A stretch of DNA of 42,813 nt from Nostocoides sp. F2B08 (GTDB taxonomy: Bacteria > Actinomycetota > Actinomycetes > Actinomycetales > Dermatophilaceae): positions 1 through 42,813 of the forward strand of contig NZ_WESE01000015.1 in the NCBI RefSeq assembly GCF_009184895.1, read 5' to 3'. A model generated the notes under the pieces. That model was not told the origin of the DNA. It did not search any database and saw nothing but the letters and a program-made list of their open reading frames with translations. A program made the position numbers and the translations under genes. This document shows positions 18,953-26,774 of the stretch, piece by piece; the stretch's first letter is position 1; each line of letters starts with the position of its first letter.

Positions 18953-20458
18953 TCAGGTGGTGGTGCGGGTGAGGCTGATGCCGAGGGGGACGACGGAGGC
19001 GGCGAACGCGACGTCCTGGGCGAGGTCGAGGCGGAGCGGGGCGAACCCGGCGCGGCGGATGGAGGCGTCGAGGTGGCGGGCGTGTTCGGCGATGCGGGCG
19101 GTCTTGGGGACGGTGACGGTGCACACCGCGTACGGGCGGGTGACGGCGGAGCCGCGGGCGAGCTTGGCCTCCAGCGCGCGGACTTGGTCGTTCTCGTCGC
19201 GGGAGCGGGTGGAGGTGCGCATCTTGGCCTTCTCGCGCAGGCCTTGGCCCATGTCGGCGGCCCACTCGCTGCTGGCGGACTGCCGCGCGGCGGAGGTTTG
19301 GGTGAGGATCGGGTAGGCGACGAGGTAGCTGCGCCGCTCCCCCGGCTGGGTCGGCGTCAAGACCGGGGCGAGGGCGCCGAGGACGGCGCCGCGGATGGGG
19401 AGGGTGATGGTGGCGCTGATCGAGTTCCAGGCGTCGTGGGAGTAGTGCCGGGCGGCGGGGTCGGCGCCGGAGGGGCCGGCCATCGACCACGGCACTGCAG
19501 CATTCACCGTGTCATCGGCGGCGTGTGCGGTGAGGGCGTCGATGATCCCGGCCCGATCGCCGGGGGCGAACCCGGTGCGGCAGGCGGCGGCGAGCTCGGG
19601 GCTGGTCAGCCACGCCACAGACGTCATCCCGAGGCCGCCTTTGAGCTGTGCCTCGACCTCAGCCAATACCCCATACAGCACGGCAGCGCGGGCGTCGATG
19701 CCGCGGCCGGCCTCCCGCGCGACCTTGCCGAGCCGGGCCTCGGGGACGACGACGGTGACGTAGGCCTCGGTGCGCACCGACGCTGAGGTCAGGGCCTGCT
19801 GCAGCTGGTCGTTGACGGTGCGCACCTCGAGTGGGCTGCCGGGGTGGCGGTGGCGGGTAACCCACTGATCGCGTTCGGCGCCGTCATCCGGGACGGTCCG
19901 CACAAGGAAGAGAATCTCGTCGACCAGGTCGCTGCGGCTGGCTTGGTCGAGCAGTTCGGCCAAACCTTGGCCCATCCGGGCCCGGTCGTGCGTGTCGGCC
20001 ATGCCGGTGCCGGAGTGGACGATCGCGGCGGTCGCCGCCCAGGTGCGGGCGGCGTGGTTCTGGATGACCGCCACCCGTGCCCCGGACAACCCGGTGGGCG
20101 GTCCTTCGTGGATCTCGATCCCGGCCAGGACCCCGGGCAGGTCCACCTCGTCCACGTCAGTGATGGCGCCCCGCGAGGCGCGGGAACGGTAACGGGTCCA
20201 GCCGGTCAGGCCGCCGACGGCGAACCCGGTCACGGCGAGCAGCCAGCCGATGGCGGAGCGTCCCCGCACCGGCACCACCGTCACAGTGATCACGCCGGCG
20301 GCGATGAGCAGGAACATGCCCGCTGAGGCCCAGGCCTGTTCTTTGAGGGCCCAGAAGAACGGCAAGGTCGCGGCGGCAACGATGGCGGCCTGCCAGCCGG
20401 TCAGCCCGAGGAACCAGCCGATCCGTGCCTTGCTGTACTGGCTGTAGATCTGCGCCAC
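18953..20458 (-). CDS. SCO6880-family membrane protein (PrgI-like / VirB4 N-terminal-like) of the T4SS
   Basis: 501 residues. The N-terminus has two to three membrane segments (about 26-42, 44-62, 68-84: WQAAIVAAATLPFFWAL, GMFLLIAAGVITVTVV, IGWLLAVTGFAVGG). The soluble remainder has ITDVDEVDLPGVLAGIEIHEG, ARVAVIQNHAARTWAATAAI and EILFLVRTVPDDGAERDQWV, recognisable as the SCO6880 family found beside conjugation ATPases in actinobacteria. It probably anchors the ATPase at the membrane. Starts at an ATG (20458) shortly after the TrbL-like gene and lies 19 bases before the ATPase gene. Confidence 0.85.
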   Translation of the reverse strand: MAQIYSQYSKARIGWFLGLTGWQAAIVAAATLPFFWALKEQAWASAGMFLLIAAGVITVTVVPVRGRSAIGWLLAVTGFAVGGLTGWTRYRSRASRGAITDVDEVDLPGVLAGIEIHEGPPTGLSGARVAVIQNHAARTWAATAAIVHSGTGMADTHDRARMGQGLAELLDQASRSDLVDEILFLVRTVPDDGAERDQWVTRHRHPGSPLEVRTVNDQLQQALTSASVRTEAYVTVVVPEARLGKVAREAGRGIDARAAVLYGVLAEVEAQLKGGLGMTSVAWLTSPELAAACRTGFAPGDRAGIIDALTAHAADDTVNAAVPWSMAGPSGADPAARHYSHDAWNSISATITLPIRGAVLGALAPVLTPTQPGERRSYLVAYPILTQTSAARQSASSEWAADMGQGLREKAKMRTSTRSRDENDQVRALEAKLARGSAVTRPYAVCTVTVPKTARIAEHARHLDASIRRAGFAPLRLDLAQDVAFAASVVPLGISLTRTTT

Positions 20459-20499
20459 GGTGACGCGCCTCCCTTGTTAGTTGGTGGTGTGTTCTTGGG

Positions 20500-21987
20500 C
20501 TAGACGGGCACGACGGGCACCGACCCGGCCGCCCCCGCTGCCTTGGCTCCAGCGCCTGCTCCCCCACCGGCTGCCGTCGCGCCCGAGGTGGCCGGTGGCC
20601 CTGGCATACCTCCGCTGCCGCCAGCGGGCATGGTCGGGAACGCTGGCGCCGGCATCGGTTGCTGCTCCGAGTGGGTTCCGGAGGAGGGTGCCTGTCCGGC
20701 GCCTCCCGCGCCCCTACCCCCTTCTCCCCCGCCGGCTTCGGTGCCGTTGACCTGGGGGTTGGCGGTGTCCTTGCCGGCGCCGTTCTGGGCTCGGCTGCGG
20801 GACATGTCGGGGATGTAGGTGTTGTGGCCGACGCCCATCTGGTTCGAGAGGTCGGCGCCGATGCTCGCCCCGGTGGTGCCGAGTGTGGTGGCGATGCCGA
20901 GCCCACGGGAGGCGACCTGCCCGGCTGCACCGCCGACCGTGGCGAGCATGCCGCCGCCGGCGTTGGCGGCGCGCTGGCTGGTAGCGGCCTCGGTGGAAGC
21001 CTCTCCGTGGGAGCGGCCGGTGTCGTCGGCGGTCGACGCCGCCGACGACCCGGAACTACTGCCGCCGCGGAGGAGACCTTGGAGGCCGCCTTCGGCGACC
21101 AGGCCGGCGCGCATCGCGGCACCGGACGATGTGCCGGGGTCGACGAAGGCGAGCAGCTTGAACAGCGCGAGCGGCGAGAAGGCGCCAATGAAGATGAGCA
21201 GCACCGCGGGGACTGCGGAGCCGATGGCGGCGGCGAGGTTGTCGGCCCAGCCGAGGGCGACGCCGTTGGAGACCTGCACCCCGAGGCCGAGCATGAGCAT
21301 CATGAGCACGGGGGTGAAGGCGGCGGCGTGGAACCAGCGGAACGTCTTCCAGAACCAGGACCGGCCGCCCTCCCACACCAGCCCCGCCGCAGCAATCGGC
21401 GCGGTGGCGGCCAGGATCATCAACGCCCCAGCACGGGTGAGCATGACCAGCAGGTGTGCGACCGCCCCGAAGAGGAGGAAGAACCCCATCATGCCGAGCA
21501 CGGTGGCGAGCATGGACTCGGTGATGTCCTCCGGGGAGAACGCCGTCCAGGGCTGCCACGCGGCGAGCTGGTCGACGTCGAGGAGCTGGCGCATGACCGC
21601 CTTGGTGAGTCCGCCGGCGGCGGCGAGGACGGCGACGGCGTAGACGATCCACCCGGCCCAGACCATGACGTACTGCGCCGCCCCGATGAGGACCCTGGCG
21701 AGGGACTGCCCGTCGCGGCGGACGGCGGCGATGCCGAGCTGCACCATGAGCAGGATGAGCACGAGGGTGCCAGCGATCCAGAACGTCACCTGGTAGATCC
21801 CGGCCATCGGGCCGGTCGCGGTCAGCTGGGGGGTGAGGAAGTGGTCCTCGATGGTCAGCACCACCCGCAGCAGCCACAGCGCGGCGTTCCAGACGCTGAG
21901 CATGGCCACGGTCCACGCGTCGGCGGCCACCGAGGCGGCGGCGCTGCCGAGCGCGGCGAACGGGTCGATGAGCTCCCACCAGATCAC
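20500..21987 (-). CDS. TrbL/VirB6-like polytopic membrane protein of the T4SS
   Basis: 495 residues from the GTG at 21987; the open frame runs further upstream but overlaps the previous gene and loses coding sense. At least six strong hydrophobic segments lie in residues 25-300 (for example VTFWIAGTLVLILLMVQLGI, LGMMGFFLLFGAVAHLLVML, LMMLMLGLGVQV, SAVPAVLLIFIGAFSPLALF). LVWEGGRSWFWKTFRWFHAAAF is a conserved-looking cytoplasmic/amphipathic segment. The last 190 residues are a low-complexity Gly/Ala/Ser/Pro tail. Family and position indicate the inner-membrane channel component equivalent to VirB6/TrbL. Confidence 0.8.
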   Translation of the reverse strand: MIWWELIDPFAALGSAAASVAADAWTVAMLSVWNAALWLLRVVLTIEDHFLTPQLTATGPMAGIYQVTFWIAGTLVLILLMVQLGIAAVRRDGQSLARVLIGAAQYVMVWAGWIVYAVAVLAAAGGLTKAVMRQLLDVDQLAAWQPWTAFSPEDITESMLATVLGMMGFFLLFGAVAHLLVMLTRAGALMILAATAPIAAAGLVWEGGRSWFWKTFRWFHAAAFTPVLMMLMLGLGVQVSNGVALGWADNLAAAIGSAVPAVLLIFIGAFSPLALFKLLAFVDPGTSSGAAMRAGLVAEGGLQGLLRGGSSSGSSAASTADDTGRSHGEASTEAATSQRAANAGGGMLATVGGAAGQVASRGLGIATTLGTTGASIGADLSNQMGVGHNTYIPDMSRSRAQNGAGKDTANPQVNGTEAGGGEGGRGAGGAGQAPSSGTHSEQQPMPAPAFPTMPAGGSGGMPGPPATSGATAAGGGAGAGAKAAGAAGSVPVVPV

Positions 21988-22001
21988 GACAGGTCTCTCT
22001 T

Positions 22002-22829
22002 TCAGTTCTCTGCGGGGATCCAGGTGCGCCAGCCGGCCCGCGTGGCGAGCTCGGTGCCGGGCCATGTCGAGGGCGCCGGAGCCGGTTCCGCCCCGGCGGC
22101 GATGACCCAGCGGCCACCAGCTGCGTCGGTCGTCCAGTGCATGCGGGCGCAGTGGCCGTAGCCCATCCGGGCGGCCGTGACGACGCGGGCCTCGACGTGC
22201 ATGAGCACGCACGCCAGCGTCCAGTCGGTGCCGTCGACACCTTTGACCTGGGCCGCGACGGGGGTCGCGACCAGTGCCGCGCCGGGGTCGGTGAGGTGGG
22301 TGCCGGCGTCGGAGCCGAGGAAGGCGGCGAGGTTGCGGGTTAGGGTCCACTCGTGCGCCGGCGGGGCACCGGGTGCGGCCCACTCGGCGTAGATGGCGTG
22401 GGCGGTCTCCAGGGAGAGGCTCTGCAGGGTGGCAGTCGCGATGGCGGCGAGCTGCCCGACCGCACCCGCCGGGGTGCGCGGGTACCCGGTCGGGACGTCC
22501 GCGGGGCCAACCCGTCCCGCAGCCGGGATCGCGGTCGGCTCGGCCGGAATGGTGGCGGGCTCGCCGCCGCGGGCGGCGTCCGGCGGGACGGCGAGCATCG
22601 GCGCGGCCGCGATCGCGTCCCGCCGTGCGTCGCGGTCCGGGATGGCGCCGACGTCGACGATCACCGGTTCTGCCGCGGCTGCGGCCTCCGGCGGGTGGCT
22701 GGTGAGGGCGGCGTGGACCGCATACGCCAACCCGGCCAGCAGCAGGACGACAGCCGCGGTGACGGCGGCGAGGGTGCGCTGCAGCCTCCGCCGATCCCAG
22801 GCATCCATGGTGGGTGTGGTGGTGGTCAT
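22002..22829 (-). CDS. Single-pass membrane protein of the transfer operon, possibly VirB8/TcpC-like
   Basis: 275 residues. Short basic cytoplasmic start (MDAWDRRRLQRTL), one membrane segment at about 20-42 (LAAVTAAVVLLLAGLAYAV), then an Ala/Pro-rich linker and a soluble domain of ~150 residues ending GWRTWIPAEN. That layout, and the position next to VirB2- and VirB6-like genes, fit a VirB8/TcpC assembly factor with an NTF2-like fold, but I cannot see a signature motif and the assignment is inference. The ATG overlaps the stop of the upstream pilin-like gene by one base (TGATG). Confidence 0.65.
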   Translation of the reverse strand: MTTTTPTMDAWDRRRLQRTLAAVTAAVVLLLAGLAYAVHAALTSHPPEAAAAAEPVIVDVGAIPDRDARRDAIAAAPMLAVPPDAARGGEPATIPAEPTAIPAAGRVGPADVPTGYPRTPAGAVGQLAAIATATLQSLSLETAHAIYAEWAAPGAPPAHEWTLTRNLAAFLGSDAGTHLTDPGAALVATPVAAQVKGVDGTDWTLACVLMHVEARVVTAARMGYGHCARMHWTTDAAGGRWVIAAGAEPAPAPSTWPGTELATRAGWRTWIPAEN

Positions 22830-23122
22830 CAGACGCACCCGGATCCGGTGATGCCGCCGATCATGCCGGGCAGGATCATGTACCCGACCGCGGCGAGGAA
22901 GACCACGGCGATGGAGACCACGCCGACCTTGCTGGCGTGCGGCATGGAGAACAGCCGGCCGGCGACGACGGCGCCGATGGCGACGACGACCCCGACGACG
23001 AAGAGGATGAGGACACCCCACAGCACGTACCCGGTGATTTGGTCGGCGTAGGCCTGCGCGCCGGGCGGAGCGACCGGGCACACCGCGCCCGGGAAGACAC
23101 TCGGGATGGATGAGGAGGTCAT
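22829..23122 (-). CDS. VirB2/TrbC-like small two-TM protein (candidate conjugative pilin)
   Basis: 97 residues. Polar N-terminus with Cys (FPGAVCPVAPPG), two membrane segments (about 30-54, VLWGVLILFVVGVVVAIGAV, and 65-88, VGVVSIAVVFLAAVGYMILP), and a short GGITGSGCV end. Size and topology match VirB2/TrbC subunits. No clear signal cleavage site is seen. Start ATG at 23122 behind GAAGGGAA; it overlaps the MinD-like gene by four bases (ATGA). Confidence 0.65.
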   Translation of the reverse strand: MTSSSIPSVFPGAVCPVAPPGAQAYADQITGYVLWGVLILFVVGVVVAIGAVVAGRLFSMPHASKVGVVSIAVVFLAAVGYMILPGMIGGITGSGCV

Positions 23123-23952
23123 GAGGGGGTTCCCTTCTCGGGTGAGGCGCTGCCGTGGCAGCGGGTGAGGATGGTGGCGGCGGCCTTGAGCAGCCGCGGC
23201 GGCAGCGGCGCCGAGGAGAGACCGTCCCGGGCCAGGTGCTTTTCGGTGGCTACCGGGATCAGCCGGTCGGTGCTCTGCAGGGCGCGCAGCGTCGGGCTGG
23301 ACAGCGTCCAGGACGGGGGGCTCCAGCGGCGGGCGGCGCCGACGAGCGCGACGAGGCACCGGTGCGGGCCGAGGATGGTCGCGGCGACGTCGAGCCGCCG
23401 CAGCCCCGGGACGGTCGCGGAGGTGACCAGGAGCACCGTCTCCGCCGTGGCGACCTGCTGCTCGACCCAGCCGGGGGTGGCCAGGACCTGCCCGAGGTCC
23501 CAGCCGACGTCGAGGACGGTGACCGACGGTTCGGCCCCGGTCGGGTGGTCTGGTAGCGGCACCTCGGCGAGGGACAGGTGCACTCCCCCGGCCCGCAGGA
23601 TCTCGACCCGGTCGCGGCGGCCCAGGCGCCACCCGGTCGGGGTGTGCCCGAGCTCGGCCGTCGCCGCGGTGGTCAGGCCGGAGCAGGTGGCCGAGCAGCA
23701 CTCCACCACCCGCGCGTCACCGGCTGCGGTGGCCAGCGCCAGCGCCAGGGTCGAGGCGCCGCACTGGCCGACACAGCCGATGACCGGCAGCACCGGCTCG
23801 GCCGGGGACCACGTCGACACCGCCGAGGAGAACGACAGGCGCTGGTGCCTTCCGGTGCGACGGTGGGGGGCGCGGAACTGGCCGGCCTGGACGGCCCGCC
23901 AGGCCCGCTGGAGCTCCTCGAGAGCGACCGGACGGGTCGCGAGCGGGCTCAC
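23119..23952 (-). CDS. MinD/ParA-like P-loop protein in the transfer operon (degenerate Walker A)
   Basis: 277 residues starting at a GTG that overlaps the upstream small gene by four bases. PVIGCVGQCGASTLALALA near residues 57-75 is laid out like the ParA/MinD Walker A, but the Lys expected before the Ser/Thr is absent, so ATP hydrolysis is doubtful. Further family features: VTVLDVGWDLGQVL (Walker B-like), TVLLVTSATVPGLRRLDVA. Related proteins lie in many actinobacterial conjugation and pilus loci. It may position the apparatus at the membrane; substrate and activity are unknown. Confidence 0.7.
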   Translation of the reverse strand: MSPLATRPVALEELQRAWRAVQAGQFRAPHRRTGRHQRLSFSSAVSTWSPAEPVLPVIGCVGQCGASTLALALATAAGDARVVECCSATCSGLTTAATAELGHTPTGWRLGRRDRVEILRAGGVHLSLAEVPLPDHPTGAEPSVTVLDVGWDLGQVLATPGWVEQQVATAETVLLVTSATVPGLRRLDVAATILGPHRCLVALVGAARRWSPPSWTLSSPTLRALQSTDRLIPVATEKHLARDGLSSAPLPPRLLKAAATILTRCHGSASPEKGTPS

Positions 23953-24128
23953 CGCACACCCCCGCGTGGCAGCGGGGTCGGCAGGGGTACCGGGGCAGGG
24001 TCGGCGGCGTGTGCGGTGGTGGGCGGCAGGGGAGTCATAGTCCCTAATGCCGCGATCGCGGTTCTGAGAGTCACGAGCACGATCCGGGCCATCCGGGCAC
24101 AGGCGGTGCGGACAGGGGCGGGGCTCAT
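23949..24128 (-). CDS. 59-residue putative secreted or membrane-anchored peptide
   Basis: A short gene fitted exactly between two operon genes: its ATG (24128) overlaps the upstream TGA as ATGA, and its TGA (23949-23951) overlaps the downstream GTG. The product has a basic start (MSPAPVRTACARMARI), a hydrophobic core (VLVTLRTAIAALGTM), and a Pro-rich tail after an AHA-A site (PTTAHAADPAPVP), as in a signal peptide or small anchored protein. The double overlap and codon use argue that it is real. No family recognised. Confidence 0.65.
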   Translation of the reverse strand: MSPAPVRTACARMARIVLVTLRTAIAALGTMTPLPPTTAHAADPAPVPLPTPLPRGGVR

Positions 24129-24946
24129 GACGCCTTCTGCAGGTAGCCGTAGGCGGCCGCGACGGCGTCCAGGCTCTCCCGTGCCCGGCGTCGGACCGTG
24201 GACAGCGAGCAGCCCGACTGGGCGGCGACGCTCTCCAGGGCCGGGATCGAGCAGAGCCCGCCGAAGCCGCGTCCGGCGCGGGACACGCGATGCTCGCTCG
24301 CTGCCTCGGCCAGTGCGGTTAGCAGGGCACGGTCCTTCTCGGTGATGACGTTCTCGGCAACCGCCTGGTCAAGCACGGTCCGCACCCGCCATGACGCCTG
24401 GGCGCGCCGGTAGGCGTCCTCGGCGTGCGGGCGTGGCCGGGTCTCCAGCAGCTGCCAGGTCGCCTCGGTCGGGTCCACCGGCGTCAGCGCGTCGCCGCGC
24501 AGGTCCCGGATCACCGCCCGGCGCGTTCTCAGCAGGACATTGGCCGCCACCTTGGAGAGCCGCTCCCACGGGAAGGCGCGGATCTCCAGCCACAGCTGGC
24601 CCGCGACGTAGTGGTCGATGTGCGGTGAGTAGCCCTCCAGCCGGTGGGCCAGCAGCGACGCGCCCGGAACTAACAGGTAGGCCAGGGCGGCGGTCGCGGC
24701 CACGTCGTCGCCGCCGCGTGGGCTGGCCAGTCTCGCCAATCGGTGCAACACCGCATCCGCTTCCACCAGGGCGGGCAGCGGCGCTTGCGGCCCCGTCCGT
24801 GCCTGCACCCACTCCGGCAGCTCCAGCAGATCCGCTACCACCGCCAAGACCGGGTCGTCCTGGCCCCACCGCGCCCACCGGTCGCGGGCCTGCGCGAGCA
24901 GGCCCTCCTCCGGGTCGTCTACTCCCAACCGTGTCGCCACACTCAT
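24125..24946 (-). CDS. Helix-turn-helix regulator, first gene of the transfer operon
   Basis: 273 residues from the ATG at 24946 (AAGGAG six bases upstream). The C-terminal 35 residues form a sigma-region-4/LuxR-like HTH: PALESVAAQSGCSLSTVRRR. Upstream, ALLTALAEAASEHRV, WERLSKVAANVLLRTRRAV and DAYRRAQASWRVRTVLDQAV are helical and Arg-rich. Layout is like RNA-polymerase sigma-type or replication/transfer regulators found at the head of actinobacterial transfer operons, but a sigma region 2 is not clear. It probably controls the operon from the non-coding region just upstream; this is inference. Confidence 0.65.
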   Translation of the reverse strand: MSVATRLGVDDPEEGLLAQARDRWARWGQDDPVLAVVADLLELPEWVQARTGPQAPLPALVEADAVLHRLARLASPRGGDDVAATAALAYLLVPGASLLAHRLEGYSPHIDHYVAGQLWLEIRAFPWERLSKVAANVLLRTRRAVIRDLRGDALTPVDPTEATWQLLETRPRPHAEDAYRRAQASWRVRTVLDQAVAENVITEKDRALLTALAEAASEHRVSRAGRGFGGLCSIPALESVAAQSGCSLSTVRRRARESLDAVAAAYGYLQKAS

Positions 24947-25598
24947 GTCCCTGCTCCTTCTCGTGGTGTGTGTGCCTACGAGCAGGACGGTGCCAACCGG
25001 TCGCCCCCCCAAACGCCGAAAACGGGCCTTCCAGGGGGAGGGGCGCTCCTGCGGCGAAATGCGTTTTCGCAGGTCAGCGGGGTTGCCCCCCAACGCCCCC
25101 CCGATCGTTTCGGCAAAATGCTTGCCAGCCGCCCTACGGGCCTCTCACCGCCCCCAAGAACCGTGGCTGGCGCACCCCTCGGGAGGCCCGCCGGAGCAGT
25201 GCTCGACCGCCAAAAACGGGGACCGAGCAGAGCCCGGTGATGCCAGAGGAGGCGGAAGAAGGCGCGTCCCGGGGAGGCAGGGGGTGCCTCAACCCGGGAC
25301 GCTAGGCCCGCACGATCGGGGGGGTGATCGCGAAGGCCTGCAGACGATTCTGTCACGTCCCGCGTGTGGCCCTGCAGGTCCTGGAGCGGCCCCGAGCAAC
25401 GTCCTCAACAGCCAGGCGCCGCGTCGGCCCGCACCGGGCCTCCCGGTGCCGGCTCAGCCGTCGCCGGGATGGACAAGGTCGGAGGCCCTGAGACGGAGCG
25501 CCGAGGTGGTCGCCCACCGCGACGGCAGCCAGGCTGCACCCAACACCGACCACCGGGACGTGGCCGCGGTGTACGGTCATCACACTCGAGCGGGGGGC
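24947..25598. other. Non-coding region upstream of the transfer operon; candidate promoter/oriT-like segment with inverted repeats
   Basis: About 650 bases with no frame showing convincing coding bias on either strand. It must carry the promoter of the transfer operon. It has short AT-rich islands in C/G-run surroundings: CGAAAACGG near 25015, GCGAAA-TGCGT-TTTCGC at 25054-25070 with an overlapping CCTGCG/CGCAGG pair (25048-25073), a CGTTTCGGCAAAATGC stretch near 25110, and CAAAAACGG near 25208. Runs of six or seven C occur at 25005-25110. The role as oriT, promoter or regulator site is not established. Confidence 0.35.
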
Positions 25599-25799
25599 GT
25601 GACATGTGGGGCGCAATCCGGCGAGTGGGCCGAGCGCTGGGCGCCGCGTCGGGACGTTGAGGTCGTCAACGAGGCAGGCGAGCTGATGCTGCCGTCCACC
25701 GTTGATCGGGCCGGGGCCTGGCAGCTCCAGGCCCTGCCCGACCCCGACGCACACGAGGTCACCATCGACGGCGTCCGACTCGAGAACGAGGGTTGGGAC
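25599..25799 (+). pseudogene. 5' part of an unknown gene interrupted by the mer transposon
   Basis: Plus-strand frame with strong third-position GC from about 25599 (GTG after a G-run) or possibly earlier, including VEVVNEAGELMLPSTV and AWQLQALPDPDAHEVTIDG. Coding character ends at the transposon boundary after the codons for Gly-Trp-Asp (GGTTGGGAC). The same nine bases follow the other end of the transposon, in the same frame, and coding continues there. Product family not recognised. Confidence 0.6.
25791..25799. repeat. Left copy of 9-bp target site duplication
   Basis: GGTTGGGAC directly abuts the left transposon end; an identical copy abuts the right end at 31295-31303. Confidence 0.8.
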
Positions 25800-25826
25800 T
25801 GTGGCCCACAGGGATATGTGGCCGTA
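25800..25826 (+). repeat. Left terminal inverted repeat of the transposon
   Basis: Begins TGTGGCCCACAGGG and contains a second ATGTGGCCG about 17 bases in. Compared with the right end, positions 1-6, 10-12, 14, 16, 19-23, 25 and 27 agree. Confidence 0.75.
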
Positions 25827-25859
25827 GATCACCTGTGCTCTGTGTCCGGGCACCTTCGC

Positions 25860-26774
25860 TCAGTGCCCGAAGAGGAGGGCCTCGCGGGCCGCTTCGACGA
25901 CCTCCGGTGTCACCGTCGGGAGGTGGTTGATCTGGCGGATGCGTTCAATCTGAGTGAGGAGTCGGTCGACGAGGCGGAAGTTGCCGCCGGTGACGCGGGC
26001 GACCGTGGTGATGGCGGCGGCCTGAGCCAAGTCGTCTTCGTCCGGGTGCTTATCTGATTGCCAGCGGCGGGTGAGGACGGCGGTGAGCTCGTCGGGCCCC
26101 AGTGATCGGTACTCGTGGGCGAAGCCGATCCTGCTGTAGAGCTGGGGGTAACGGGCCAGGCGCTTCTCGATCCCGGGCATGCCGATCAGGATGACGCCGA
26201 GGCGGTGTCGGTCGTAGTAGTCGCGGACTTGCTCCAGCCCGACGGTTCTAAGCCGGTCGGCTTCGTCGATGATGAGCAGCTCGGTGAGCGCAGAGCCCGC
26301 TGAGGCCGGGTGCACGAAGGGGTCGACCTTGCCGTACTGGTGGTAGTCGACGGCGTAGGAGATCTCCTGGCACGCGCGGGGCAAGGCCCGGTCGACTTCG
26401 CGGGTGCTCGCGTTGACCGTGGGCGTCCAGAACGCGGTCCGCGCCTGCAGGACGCGTTCGGGCACGGCACCGGGATCGGTGCCGCTGGTGAGGGTGTGCT
26501 GCCAACGCGCCCAGTGATCCGTGCCGGCGTAGTGGCGAGCAGACAGGGTCTTGCCAACCCCGGGCGGCCCCCAGCACAGCCCGACGTGGCGGTGGCGTCG
26601 CACGGTGTCGGCGAACTCTGCGAACCGCCGGTGCTCCTTCGTGACCAAGAAGGAGACCTGCTCCTCACGCGGCGCCGGCGGGACAAGCTCACCCAGTCCT
26701 CTGGTCAGGAAGCGCCGGCCGTCGTCGTTCTTGCCGAGGATGCTCCGGTCGGGGGCAGGTTCAGTCGTTGGCAT
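25860..26774 (-). CDS. tniB: TniB-like AAA+ transposition ATPase
   Basis: 304 residues. Walker A LCWGPPGVGKTLSARHY near residue 66-82, Walker B ELLIIDEADRL near 168, sensor-like GVILIGMPG, and the C-terminal helical lid (VARVTGGNFRLVDRLL). This is the TniB/MuB/IstB-type target-selection ATPase that recruits and activates the transposase at target DNA. Its ATG lies 14 bases inside the 3' end of tniA, so the two are translationally coupled. Its stop lies about 60 bases from the left end of the transposon. Confidence 0.92.
   Translation of the reverse strand: MPTTEPAPDRSILGKNDDGRRFLTRGLGELVPPAPREEQVSFLVTKEHRRFAEFADTVRRHRHVGLCWGPPGVGKTLSARHYAGTDHWARWQHTLTSGTDPGAVPERVLQARTAFWTPTVNASTREVDRALPRACQEISYAVDYHQYGKVDPFVHPASAGSALTELLIIDEADRLRTVGLEQVRDYYDRHRLGVILIGMPGIEKRLARYPQLYSRIGFAHEYRSLGPDELTAVLTRRWQSDKHPDEDDLAQAAAITTVARVTGGNFRLVDRLLTQIERIRQINHLPTVTPEVVEAAREALLFGH

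Noticed and set aside
24976-25356. Minus-strand 126-codon frame before the transfer operon
   Set aside because: Third-position GC is no higher than background and the product looks random.
25841-25866. TGTCCGGGCACC... as the left transposon end, by analogy to Tn402 (TGTC)
   Set aside because: No matching right end or target repeat was found; the TGTGGC ends give both inverted repeats and a perfect 9-bp duplication.
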